Shown in pieces: positions 16,838-23,323 of a stretch of DNA of 34,695 nt (positions within the stretch are counted from its first letter, which is position 1; every line of letters starts with the position of its first letter). The DNA lies in assembly GCF_018613315.1 (NCBI RefSeq), contig NZ_JAGGQL010000062.1, positions 1 through 34,695 of the forward strand. Direction: 5' to 3'. A program made the translations under genes and the position numbers. The notes beneath the pieces are model-generated. The model saw nothing but the letters and a program-made list of their open reading frames with translations. It did not search any database and had not been told where the DNA came from. This DNA is from Bacillus sp. ISL-37. GTDB taxonomy: Bacteria; Bacillota; Bacilli; Bacillales; Cytobacillaceae.

Positions 16838-16870
16838 AAAACCCTCGCGGCATGATTAGCGAGGGTTTTT
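16838..16870 (+). terminator. intrinsic terminator after the ABC importer
   Basis: AAAACCCTCGC (16838-16848) and GCGAGGGTTTT (16859-16869) form a perfect 11-bp stem with a 10-nt loop and a T-rich end. Confidence 0.93.
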
Positions 16871-16935
16871 GTTTGCCTAAGTTTTGAAGTATTAAAAAAA
16901 AAAGATAAATTTCAGGTACTCCTAGGGGTTTTATA

Positions 16936-16978
16936 TGTGATTTGACTCACTACATTGATAATCATTCGCAATTAAGAT
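16936..16978 (+). promoter_or_regulatory. Fnr-type promoter of the heme-copper oxidoreductase operon
   Basis: TGTGATTTGACTCACT (16936-16951) matches the B. subtilis Fnr box TGTGA-N6-TCACT exactly. A -10-like TAAGAT sits at 16973-16978, which places the start of transcription near 16985 and the centre of the box at about -41.5, the classical position for Fnr activation. No proper -35 is present, as expected of an activator-dependent promoter. This predicts induction at low oxygen. Confidence 0.72.
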
Positions 16979-17008
16979 GAAGGTAAGAAATCAAAGGAGG
17001 GGATTTGG

Positions 17009-17176
17009 TTGAAAGTGACAGACGGAAAGGCCCAGGCAGAAGTTCAGGATGAAATCGTAGAGGTTACCAGTGACGACAAATCGAAGGTAGGAACCTGGAT
17101 ATCTGTTGGAGTAGTAGGAGCAGTCATTCTTGCTACGTACTTTATTCTATTTGGACTCTATATGGCAAGAGTTTAG
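17009..17176 (+). CDS. small subunit IIa-like protein of heme-copper oxidoreductase (55 aa)
   Basis: A 55-codon frame too short for routine calling. TTG 17009 follows AAAGGAGGGG with 6-7 nt spacing (GTG 17015 is an alternative). The first 26 residues are acidic and polar; residues about 27-50 form one membrane helix (ISVGVVGAVILATYFILFGLY) ending MARV. A single-helix subunit of this size directly before subunit II is the subunit IIa of B-family (ba3-type) enzymes, which replaces the missing first helix of subunit II. It is 17 nt upstream of subunit II and first in the operon. Confidence 0.85.
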   Translation: MKVTDGKAQAEVQDEIVEVTSDDKSKVGTWISVGVVGAVILATYFILFGLYMARV

Positions 17177-17193
17177 AAGGGGGAGCGAAAAAG

Positions 17194-17655
17194 ATGCATT
17201 TAGATGAAAAAATCTGGCTGTTTTTAAGTTTTGGAATGATCATGGGTTTCATGATTTTTACTGGGTATCAAGCAGTGGCTTTGGGAATGGGGCCCCCAAG
17301 CCATAAAGAAACGATCGATCCTCAAAAGGTCGATGAAACAGCTCCATTTGATGAGCCGGGAATAAAACAAATCGGTGAAAATGAGTATGAAGTTGTCATG
17401 ACCCTGCAGGTGTTTAGTTTTACACCAATGGAAATCGAAGTCCCAGCTGGTTCAACCGTCCATTTCACGTTAACGTCAAAAGATGTTGTTCATGGTTTCC
17501 AGGTGGCAAATACGAATTTAAATGCAATGGTTATGCCGGGGCATATCCAAAAAATATCTCAAAAGTTTGATCAACCGGGTGAATATTTGGTGTTATGCAA
17601 TGAGTATTGCGGTGCAGGGCACCAGGCTATGAGCACGAAGATCATCGTAAAATAA
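17194..17655 (+). CDS. CuA-containing subunit II of a ba3/sNOR-type heme-copper oxidoreductase
   Basis: A 153-aa electron-entry subunit: one N-terminal membrane anchor (about 7-30) and an external cupredoxin domain. The CuA ligand set is complete: H100 (DVVHGF), C135, E137 and C139 (LCNEYCGAGHQAM), H143 and M146. It passes electrons from a cytochrome c or similar donor to subunit I. Size and the single helix match B-family subunit II and also NorS of the alternative nitric oxide reductase. RBS GGGGGAG, ATG 17194; 16 nt before subunit I. Confidence 0.92.
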   Translation: MHLDEKIWLFLSFGMIMGFMIFTGYQAVALGMGPPSHKETIDPQKVDETAPFDEPGIKQIGENEYEVVMTLQVFSFTPMEIEVPAGSTVHFTLTSKDVVHGFQVANTNLNAMVMPGHIQKISQKFDQPGEYLVLCNEYCGAGHQAMSTKIIVK

Positions 17656-17671
17656 AAAGGGGGGAAACAAT

Positions 17672-19357
17672 GTGCAGTCTGCAATAAGATCAACTTCATT
17701 TAAACAGAAAACAAATCAAATATTAGGAATCAGCCAGGAAGATGCCAGGATTTCGAAATCATACTTATCTATCGCATTTATCGCATTGCTGCTCGGCGGT
17801 TTTCTTGGATTGTTACAAGGGTTGAATCGTGCTGGTGTCCTGCAATTGCCGCCGTGGCTTAACTATTATCAGGTGCTGACGGCTCATGGAATCCTGTTAG
17901 TTGTTGTATTGTCCGCGTTTTTCACGATTGGGTATTTTTATGCCGGACTCTCTCATACACTGGGAGGATTGCTGCCTAAAGTAAGGAAAATGGCATGGAT
18001 CGGCTTTTGGATAAAAATTTTCGGATTTGTATTGGTCGTCATTCCAATTTTAAAGAATGAAGCATCCGTCATGTATACCTTCTACCCGCCAATGGCTGCA
18101 TCGCCAATGTTTTACTTTGGCTTAGTGTTCATTGTATTAGGCATCTGGATGCTTTCATTGGGAGCATTTACACAGGTAGCGAACTGGAGAAGGAACCACA
18201 AGGGACAACATCTCCCGATACTCGCCTTCTTTGCAACTGGTGTCTTTGTCCTGTTAGTCGGCGCAACAGCTTTTGTTGCAGTAGAAGTCCTTTTCATGAT
18301 CATTCCATGGACACTTGGCTGGACTGACGGCATAAACGTATTGCTGGCGCGTACACTTTTCTGGGCATTTGGCCATACTGCCGTTAACATTTGGTATCTG
18401 ACAGCTGTATCAGCATGGTATGTAATCGTTCCAAAAATAATCGGCGGAAACCGCTGGAATGATCTTTTAACTCGTATGGTTGTCATTCCGTTAGTGATCA
18501 TGAACATTACCGGCGGATTTCACCATCAGATCATTGACCCGGGTATTTCCGAGTCCATCAAATATATGCACGTTTTCATGAGCCTTGCAATCGGATTTCC
18601 TTCTTTAATGACCGCGTACGCGATGTTCAGGGTTTTTGAACGTACGGCAAGAGCGAAAGGCGGAAAAGGTTTAGTTGGCTGGTATAAAAAGATGCCATGG
18701 GGCGATGTACGATTCCTGTCACCGTTTATCGCCATGGTAGCATTCATTCCCGCTGGAGCTGGCGGAATTGCACAAAGTACGAACCAATTAGACCAGGTTG
18801 TACACAATACGATGTGGGTGGTAGGTCATTTCCACATAACGCTTGGTATGTCTGTCATCATGACCTTCTTCGGCATCAGTTACTGGCTGGTACCATACCT
18901 TTCAAAACGGGTGTTGACTCCCGGCATGAATAGATTGGGAGTGATTCAAACCGCCATATGGACTTTAGGGATGGTGATCATGGCGATTTCCATGCATATC
19001 GTGGGTCTTTTCGGTTCTCCGCGAAGAACTTCATTCACAACCTATGGAAATTTTGCAGAAACGCTTGGATGGAATCCATATATGGTTGCAGTAGGCATTG
19101 GAGCAAGTTTATTGCTAGTGGCCGTCATCATGCAAGTTTATGCGGTTTTCAATCTCATGTTCTTTGCTCCAAAGGGAGTAACAGAGTTTCCAATTGCAGA
19201 AGAGGAAGCAGGAGCAGCGAAAACACCATACTGGACAGAGCGCTGGGGAATCTGGGTGGTGCTCATGCTATTGGTTGTTTCAATGGCATATGTCCTGCCA
19301 ATCGCAGACATGATTATGAATGCACCTCCTGGCTCGCCGCCATTTAAAACGTGGTAA
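17672..19357 (+). CDS. B-family heme-copper subunit I lacking the active-site tyrosine (NorY-like candidate)
   Basis: A 561-aa subunit I with about 13 membrane helices. All six metal-ligand histidines are present: H72 (low-spin heme), H235, H284, H285 (CuB or FeB), H386 and H388 (hemes). Aligned by eye with Thermus ba3, where H233 is followed by PIVY, the sequence here is GHTAVN: the cross-linked tyrosine position is N239, and the K-channel Tyr244 equivalent is V246. S311 and T314 of that channel remain. Loss of this tyrosine is seen in NO reductases of the superfamily, not in O2 reductases. Automatic annotation would probably say ba3 cytochrome c oxidase. GTG 17672 with a GGGGGG-rich site; the ATG at 17670 is out of frame and stops at once. 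Confidence 0.88.
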   Translation: MQSAIRSTSFKQKTNQILGISQEDARISKSYLSIAFIALLLGGFLGLLQGLNRAGVLQLPPWLNYYQVLTAHGILLVVVLSAFFTIGYFYAGLSHTLGGLLPKVRKMAWIGFWIKIFGFVLVVIPILKNEASVMYTFYPPMAASPMFYFGLVFIVLGIWMLSLGAFTQVANWRRNHKGQHLPILAFFATGVFVLLVGATAFVAVEVLFMIIPWTLGWTDGINVLLARTLFWAFGHTAVNIWYLTAVSAWYVIVPKIIGGNRWNDLLTRMVVIPLVIMNITGGFHHQIIDPGISESIKYMHVFMSLAIGFPSLMTAYAMFRVFERTARAKGGKGLVGWYKKMPWGDVRFLSPFIAMVAFIPAGAGGIAQSTNQLDQVVHNTMWVVGHFHITLGMSVIMTFFGISYWLVPYLSKRVLTPGMNRLGVIQTAIWTLGMVIMAISMHIVGLFGSPRRTSFTTYGNFAETLGWNPYMVAVGIGASLLLVAVIMQVYAVFNLMFFAPKGVTEFPIAEEEAGAAKTPYWTERWGIWVVLMLLVVSMAYVLPIADMIMNAPPGSPPFKTW

Positions 19358-19360
19358 AAA

Positions 19361-19479
19361 GAAAAGCGCAAGCGCCTTGTTCAGCCCCGACAAGCGTTGG
19401 AGGGCCGACCGGTGAAGTCGTTCTTTGACTTCATTGGGCGGACCGAAACGATCGAGGAGCTAGGCGCTGGAGCTGGACA
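19361..19479. repeat. 119-bp structured intergenic repeat of the GCGCAAGCGCC...GGCGCTGGAGCTGGAC type
   Basis: The element begins GAAAAGCGCAAGCGCC and ends GGCGCTGGAGCTGGAC. AGCGCCT (19371-19377) pairs with AGGCGCT (19462-19468), and inside it TGAAGTC (19412-19418) pairs with GACTTCA, so it folds into a branched stem. From memory, sequences with these two ends are scattered many times through Bacillus/Mesobacillus genomes; only one copy is in this window. It separates subunit I from the SCO gene and has no coding potential. Confidence 0.7.
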
Positions 19480-19522
19480 CTAATGTTGGTTCAAAAACTT
19501 TCTTACCTTTTTAAATGTAAGC

Positions 19523-19557
19523 AAAGAGATAGCTCCTACATTCAGGGCTATCTCTTT
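19523..19557 (+). terminator. strong hairpin before the SCO gene, possible attenuator
   Basis: AAAGAGATAGC (19523-19533) and GCTATCTCTTT (19547-19557) form a perfect 11-bp stem. The following bases are CAAATC, so the T run is poor. It ends only 16 nt before the likely start of the SCO gene, so it may attenuate read-through or protect RNA rather than terminate fully. Confidence 0.5.
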
Positions 19558-19573
19558 CAAATCAGCACACTAT

Positions 19574-20260
19574 GTGAAATTGGAATCTATTGAAGAATCA
19601 TCACTGAAAAAATGGGATGTGATCAATTTGATCAAAAATCGGCAAACGACCGTTTCTTGCATAGTTGTATTGGTGTTTGGACTGTTTTTATTTTATACAG
19701 GAACAGACGGATTCACTGCTTATACAGCAGAGACAGCAAGAGTGACAAAGCTGGTTGAGGAACAGCCCCAGTTTCCGGAATTAACCTTTGAGGATAGTGA
19801 GGGTCGGACCTATTCAATATCTGAATTCGAAGGTAAGTATGTATTTATCACTTTTATTTATACAGGTTGCACCACTATTTGCATAAAACTAGAGGAAAAC
19901 ATGTCGCAGGTGTACAATCTGCTTCCCAGTGAGTATATAGGCAAGGATATTGTCTTTTTAAGCATAAGCTTTGATCCAGGCAAAGATGATCCTGCTACGT
20001 TAAACAAGTATAAGGATTTATTCGGAAGTGACGGAGAGACTTGGAGAATGGCAAGGATTCCGGACCAGGATCAGTTAGATACCTTACTGAAGAAGTTTGG
20101 CGTCATTGTAATTCCAGATGGAAATGGGAACTTCGCACATAATTCAGCGTTTTATTTAGTGGACCGGCAAGGAGCGCTAGTGGATGTAATGGATTTTACA
20201 CAGGTAAATGATGCGGCAGATAAGTTGATAGAGACTCTAGAAACAGACTGGGGGAAATAA
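19574..20260 (+). CDS. SCO1/SenC family copper chaperone
   Basis: A 228-aa membrane-anchored thioredoxin-fold protein. One helix at about 25-42 is followed by an external domain with the copper motif C99-x3-C103 (GCTTIC) and H189 (FAHNS), the three ligands used by SCO proteins to load CuA. Its partner is evidently subunit II encoded upstream. The gap to subunit I is 216 nt and filled by a repeat and a hairpin. The start is uncertain: GTG 19574 has no ribosome site; GTG 19619 and TTG 19628 are in-frame alternatives just before the helix. It is followed after 2 nt by 20263. Confidence 0.88.
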   Translation: MKLESIEESSLKKWDVINLIKNRQTTVSCIVVLVFGLFLFYTGTDGFTAYTAETARVTKLVEEQPQFPELTFEDSEGRTYSISEFEGKYVFITFIYTGCTTICIKLEENMSQVYNLLPSEYIGKDIVFLSISFDPGKDDPATLNKYKDLFGSDGETWRMARIPDQDQLDTLLKKFGVIVIPDGNGNFAHNSAFYLVDRQGALVDVMDFTQVNDAADKLIETLETDWGK

Positions 20261-20262
20261 CG

Positions 20263-20820
20263 ATGAATCAGTTTCTTATCGGGCTTGTCCTTTTAATCGG
20301 TTTAATGCTTCCTCCTGTTGCAAACTTAATGGAATCCGTCATGATCATTCACATGCATATGCAAATGCCTATGCTAGTGATTGCCGGTTTTTTCATGGGA
20401 CAGTTTTTCCAGCAGAGGTTTCCTCATTTCTTTTCAAAATATAATCAAGAGGGAATCCCAGGAATCCTCCTCTTTATCATTATAATGGGTTATTGGATGC
20501 TGCCGCGCACAATGGATGAAGCGTTGACTGTAAATAGTGTGGAATTATTCAAGTTTATCAGTTTGCCATTCCTCGCGGGAGTGCCTCTAAGAGATTCCTG
20601 GAAGAAACTCAGCAAGAATCGAAAAAATTATACCATTGCATTTTTTACAGTGATTTTTTTCGGGATGGGCTGGTTATATATTCAAGCAAACGACCAGCTA
20701 TGCAATAATTATCTAGTAGTTGACCAGATTATCCTCGGCTGGGGATTCATCACAATGGCCATTTGTATGGTGGTTTACTTAGCTTATACGGTGTTAGTGG
20801 ATCCTTCTTTATATGAGTAG
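20263..20820 (+). CDS. membrane protein with HMHMQM motif, CtaG-like or orf1 of norSY-senC-orf1
   Basis: A 185-aa protein with about five membrane helices. The first loop/helix carries E24 and IIHMHMQMP (H30, H32 with methionines at 31, 33 and 35), a likely copper site that recalls the HMxxH helix of CtaG copper-assembly proteins, though the whole protein is much shorter. It is 2 nt after the SCO gene with GGGGGA upstream. Being last in an operon of subunit IIa, II, I and SenC, it is probably an assembly factor for the metal centres. I do not recognise a named family with certainty. Confidence 0.8.
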   Translation: MNQFLIGLVLLIGLMLPPVANLMESVMIIHMHMQMPMLVIAGFFMGQFFQQRFPHFFSKYNQEGIPGILLFIIIMGYWMLPRTMDEALTVNSVELFKFISLPFLAGVPLRDSWKKLSKNRKNYTIAFFTVIFFGMGWLYIQANDQLCNNYLVVDQIILGWGFITMAICMVVYLAYTVLVDPSLYE

Positions 20821-20833
20821 AAACCCATGGGTC

Positions 20834-20842
20834 TGTTATAAT
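20834..20842 (+). promoter_or_regulatory. extended -10 promoter for the PP-loop gene
   Basis: TGTTATAAT provides a TGn extension and a perfect TATAAT at 20837-20842. No convincing -35 lies 16-18 nt upstream. The leader to ATG 20947 is about 100 nt and shows no structure I can name. Confidence 0.5.
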
Positions 20843-20946
20843 AAGTTGAAGGACTTGTTAAGGAAATCCGGGTCTATTTTGTTATAGGGTTATTTTCTTG
20901 TTTGCAATGCAGATTTGGTTGGAAGTCGTAGTTTAGGAGGATCAAA

Positions 20947-21627
20947 ATGAAAATCGCAATCTCGTTCAGTGGCGGGAAGGACTCTACGCTAGCATTATAC
21001 AAAATTCAAAACAATCCTGATTTTGAGGTTGATTCACTGCTCGTGACCCTGACAGAAGGATTCGATCGCGTATCGATTCATGGAGTCCGCTACGAGCTGT
21101 TGAAGCTCCAGTCTGAGTCATTAGGTATTCCATTAAGAGAGGTATGGCTTCCTCAGGACTGTCCGGATGAAAAGTATCAAGAAATAATGGGGAAAACTGT
21201 TGCTGGTATGAGAGAAGACGGAGTTACCCATATCGCTTTTGGCGATATACATCTTCAGGATGTTCGGGAATATCGAGAAAGTATGTTATCAGCATCGGGA
21301 ATAACCCCTATCTTTCCTCTCTGGGGATTACCTGTTGAGGAAGTAAGTCGTGAGTTTGTTGAACTTGGATTCAAAACGGTTTTAACATGTGTTGATTTAG
21401 AAAGTCTGGAGCCGTCCTATGCAGGTAAAGTATATGATAGAAAATTTATCATGGAGTATCCGAAAGACCATGATATTTGCGGAGAGAATGGAGAATTCCA
21501 TTCATTTGTGTTCGATGGACCTAACTTTACATTCCCCATCAATTATAGATTAGGCGAGGAAAAAGTGACAAAGGACTATTTCACTCAAAAAGATAGATTC
21601 TTGTATATAGATTTAATCCCGTATTAA
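20947..21627 (+). CDS. Dph6-like PP-loop ATP pyrophosphatase
   Basis: A 226-aa N-type ATP pyrophosphatase of the diphthine-ammonia-ligase-related group (MJ0570 type). The PP-loop SGGKDS is at residues 8-13, and the C-terminal half has the conserved CGENGEFHSFVFDGP segment. Eukaryotic Dph6 amidates diphthine on EF2; bacteria lack diphthamide, so the substrate here is unknown, possibly amidation or adenylation of a cofactor. AGGAGG is 6 nt before ATG 20947. It is convergent with, and overlaps by 4 nt, the small minus-strand gene ending at 21624. Confidence 0.9.
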   Translation: MKIAISFSGGKDSTLALYKIQNNPDFEVDSLLVTLTEGFDRVSIHGVRYELLKLQSESLGIPLREVWLPQDCPDEKYQEIMGKTVAGMREDGVTHIAFGDIHLQDVREYRESMLSASGITPIFPLWGLPVEEVSREFVELGFKTVLTCVDLESLEPSYAGKVYDRKFIMEYPKDHDICGENGEFHSFVFDGPNFTFPINYRLGEEKVTKDYFTQKDRFLYIDLIPY

Positions 21628-21731
21628 AGTTTATAAACTTTTAAGTGCAAATAAATAGTAAACAAACTTCCAGCAATGAAAAAAATGACGCCCGAAATTG
21701 AGTTTGGAGAAAGATAATGTAAAAGATCCAT
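21624..21731 (-). CDS. 35-aa single-helix membrane peptide divergent from MarR gene
   Basis: Read on the minus strand from ATG 21731 to TAA 21624. The peptide has a short N-terminus (MDLLHYLSPNS), a hydrophobic stretch at about 12-28 (ISGVIFFIAGSLFTIYL) and a basic tail ending KVYKL. AAAGGGG lies about 8 nt before the start, and a near-consensus promoter (TTGATA-N17-TATAAT, 21815-21787) lies upstream, overlapped by two 17-bp palindromes. These signals make it a real gene in my view, despite its length. It resembles no family I can name; its context suggests the target of the adjacent MarR regulator. Confidence 0.65.
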   Translation of the reverse strand: MDLLHYLSPNSISGVIFFIAGSLFTIYLHLKVYKL

Positions 21732-21758
21732 AAAAAGCACCCCTTTATTTAGATAGAA

Positions 21759-21775
21759 ATATCGTATTGCGATAT
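21759..21775. promoter_or_regulatory. operator 1 of MarR regulator (17-bp palindrome)
   Basis: ATATCGTATTGCGATAT is an inverted repeat (ATATCG-N5-CGATAT), the size and shape bound by MarR dimers. It lies just downstream of the predicted start of the minus-strand transcript. Confidence 0.65.
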
Positions 21776-21786
21776 TTTGTATTTTA

Positions 21787-21815
21787 ATTATATCGTGTTA
21801 AGATATATTTATCAA
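21787..21815 (-). promoter_or_regulatory. sigma-A promoter of the 35-aa membrane peptide gene
   Basis: On the minus strand TTGATA (21815-21810) and TATAAT (21792-21787) are separated by exactly 17 nt. Operator 2 overlaps the spacer and -10, so MarR binding there would block RNA polymerase. Confidence 0.7.
21790..21806. promoter_or_regulatory. operator 2 of MarR regulator (17-bp near-palindrome)
   Basis: ATATCGTGTTAAGATAT shares its outer arms and layout with operator 1 (ATATC ... GATAT). The two centres are 31 bp apart, about three helical turns, so two dimers would sit on the same face of the DNA. Confidence 0.65.
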
Positions 21816-21836
21816 CAAGAAAGTAAGGTGGAATTT

Positions 21837-22220
21837 TTGCTTAGTAAAGACGTATATGAATACCTTGGTGAGTTTCGGTACCAATTGAGGAAGTTCCAGA
21901 AGTTCAGTGAAACAGCAGCTGAAAATATGGGCATCACAGCTCAGCAGCACCAATTAATGCTAGCCATAAAAGGGTACCCGGAAAGGGATTATGCTACACC
22001 GAGCGAGCTGGCAGAACGATTGCAAATCACCCATCATTCATGTGTTGGCCTGATTGACCGTAGTGAAAAATCAGGACTGGTCTCACGCAGGAAAAACCCG
22101 GAAGACGGCCGAAGTGTCTTTGTAGATGTAACCGCTAAAGGAATGGAGATCCTCGAGGGTCTATCTGAGATTCATCTTGAAGAAATAAAGCGGATCGGAT
22201 TGTTTAAGGAGAAGCTTTGA
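21837..22220 (+). CDS. MarR family transcriptional regulator
   Basis: A winged-helix regulator of 127 aa from the preferred TTG start at 21837, which has AAGGTGG 5 nt upstream; the longer frame from 21777 would run through the operators and is unlikely. The recognition region TPSELAERLQITHHSCVGLIDR and the wing SRRKNPEDGRSVFVDVT are typical. It presumably represses its own gene and the divergent 35-aa peptide through the paired palindromes. The inducer is unknown. No terminator is evident after it. Confidence 0.88.
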   Translation: MLSKDVYEYLGEFRYQLRKFQKFSETAAENMGITAQQHQLMLAIKGYPERDYATPSELAERLQITHHSCVGLIDRSEKSGLVSRRKNPEDGRSVFVDVTAKGMEILEGLSEIHLEEIKRIGLFKEKL

Positions 22221-22295
22221 GTATAAAGCAGGGGCATCACACAACTGAATGAGCGAGAATAGTGGAGAAAAAATTAGTTTATTAAGAGGTAACTT

Positions 22296-22994
22296 ATGAA
22301 AAAAAGAATCATCTATTTTGGAATTATAACTATAATCATATTCCTTCTTTTGCTTGGGACTTATAAATTAATGAATTCAAGAACATTTCAGTTGTTCGGA
22401 GGACTGACAGCCGAAGTAAATACCGACGAAAAAGTAGTGGCTTTAACCTTTGATGATGGCCCCACACAACAAGTGGGAGACATTTTGCCAATACTAGAGA
22501 AGTACGATGCTAAGGCAACATTCTTCTTGATTGGTAACAAAATTGAAAAAAATCCAGAAGAGGCACAGATGATTGTCCGTGCAGGTCATCAAATTGGGAA
22601 TCACACATACTCTCACAATAGGATGGTATTGAAGTCTCCTTCCTTTATCGAAGAGGAAATCGAGAAAACCAATACGCTGATAGTAAACGCCGGTTTTACC
22701 GGTGAAATAGATTTCCGGCCGCCTAATGGAAAAAAACTGCTCGCCCTTCCTTATTACCTGGACAAGCAAAATATTGACACAATCACCTGGAATCTGGAAC
22801 CCGATTCCTATTACACCAAGTCATCTGACAAGATAAATTATGTAAAGAAAAATGTGAAACAGGGATCCATTATCTTATTGCATCCTATGTATGATGAGAC
22901 AGGCGAAGAGCTTAAAACACTTGAGGGAATATTGCAGACATTAAGTAAAGAAGGATATAAATTTACCACGGTAAACGATCTTCAGGAGATGTAA
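22296..22994 (+). CDS. membrane-anchored polysaccharide deacetylase (CE4)
   Basis: A 232-aa carbohydrate esterase family 4 protein with an N-terminal membrane helix (about 5-24) and the catalytic domain outside. Motif 1 TFDDGP is at 51-56, motif 2 H103-x3-H107 (GNHTYSHNR), motif 3 RPPNG, and motif 5 LLHP. It should remove N-acetyl groups from peptidoglycan or another cell-surface glycan, as PdaA/PdaB-like proteins do. ATG 22296 follows AAGAGG. The palindromic terminator at 23026 ends the unit. Confidence 0.93.
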   Translation: MKKRIIYFGIITIIIFLLLLGTYKLMNSRTFQLFGGLTAEVNTDEKVVALTFDDGPTQQVGDILPILEKYDAKATFFLIGNKIEKNPEEAQMIVRAGHQIGNHTYSHNRMVLKSPSFIEEEIEKTNTLIVNAGFTGEIDFRPPNGKKLLALPYYLDKQNIDTITWNLEPDSYYTKSSDKINYVKKNVKQGSIILLHPMYDETGEELKTLEGILQTLSKEGYKFTTVNDLQEM

Positions 22995-23025
22995 ATGATA
23001 TGTACATCATATATGGACAAATAAA

Positions 23026-23057
23026 AAAGCCGTAAAACCAATTGGTTTTACGGCTTT
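23026..23057. terminator. bidirectional palindromic terminator
   Basis: A perfect 32-bp palindrome with arms AAAGCCGTAAAACCAA and TTGGTTTTACGGCTTT. It is preceded by extra A residues, so it could work in both directions. The same hairpin lies downstream of tRNA-Ala (31486), and a diverged version at 13977. Confidence 0.85.
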
Positions 23058-23066
23058 ATTGTTAAG

Positions 23067-23103
23067 TGGAGAATAGGGAGTTAGAACCCATGATCTCAAC
23101 GTT
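23067..23103 (-). pseudogene. decayed 3' half of tRNA-Ala (possible att remnant)
   Basis: This 37-nt stretch matches the 3' half of tRNA-Ala(GGC) (31528-31564) at 31 of 37 positions: acceptor 3' strand ATTCTCCA intact, T-loop changed from TTCGAAC to TTCTAAC, T-stem mismatched, anticodon and D arms absent. The similarity extends through the adjoining terminator, so 23023-23103 corresponds to 31484-31564. It cannot form a tRNA. Confidence 0.8.
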
Positions 23104-23128
23104 ACTTAAAAGTATTCAAATACAATAT

Positions 23129-23149
23129 AAATAGTAATGGTTACGATTT
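23129..23149. promoter_or_regulatory. Zur box 1
   Basis: AAATAGTAATGGTTACGATTT matches the B. subtilis Zur consensus AAATCGTAATNATTACGATTT at 18 of 20 defined positions. It ends 3 nt before the -35 at 23153. Confidence 0.75.
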
Positions 23150-23152
23150 GTG

Positions 23153-23181
23153 TTGACTCACTCAGAAAAAGAAGCTATATT
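23153..23181 (+). promoter_or_regulatory. sigma-A promoter of the Zur-controlled transport operon
   Basis: TTGACT (23153-23158) and TATATT (23176-23181) are separated by exactly 17 nt. One Zur box lies just upstream of the -35 and a second just after the predicted start near 23188, so zinc-loaded Zur would block it from both sides. Confidence 0.8.
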
Positions 23182-23195
23182 AATAAATAGTTCAT

Positions 23196-23216
23196 AAATC
23201 GTAATGATTACGATTA
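23196..23216. promoter_or_regulatory. Zur box 2 (near-perfect)
   Basis: AAATCGTAATGATTACGATTA matches the Zur consensus AAATCGTAATNATTACGATTT in all but the last base, and its core AATCGTAAT-G-ATTACGATT is a perfect palindrome. It overlaps the early transcribed region of the promoter at 23153. Confidence 0.88.
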
Positions 23217-23323
23217 TTGATTAAATTTTTTATACTGTCACTCTTAAAGGTTATTTAAAGAAATCAAAACTGGTTTTCCTTTTAGAGAGTTTAAAGCTGT
23301 CTCCTATACTAGGGGTCTATCAA

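Noticed and set aside
16956-16970. Fur box (TGATAAT-C-ATTCGCA) before the heme-copper operon
   Set aside because: It fits the 7-1-7 Fur pattern at 12 of 14 positions, but lies in the AT-rich core between an exact Fnr box and its -10, where such matches arise easily. The Fnr reading explains the promoter better; Fur control remains possible but unsupported.
17672-19357. Plain ba3-type cytochrome c oxidase subunit I
   Set aside because: The fold and histidines agree, but the active-site tyrosine position is asparagine, so I did not accept oxidase as the function without reservation.
21777-21836. Longer N-terminus for the MarR protein
   Set aside because: The extension would translate through the second operator and promoter, while TTG 21837 has AAGGTGG at 5 nt and gives a normal MarR start.
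23153-23166. Fnr-like half sites TGTG...TCACT around the Zur promoter
   Set aside because: The spacing is one base too short and the left half lacks the terminal A; the TTGACT belongs to a well-spaced -35.
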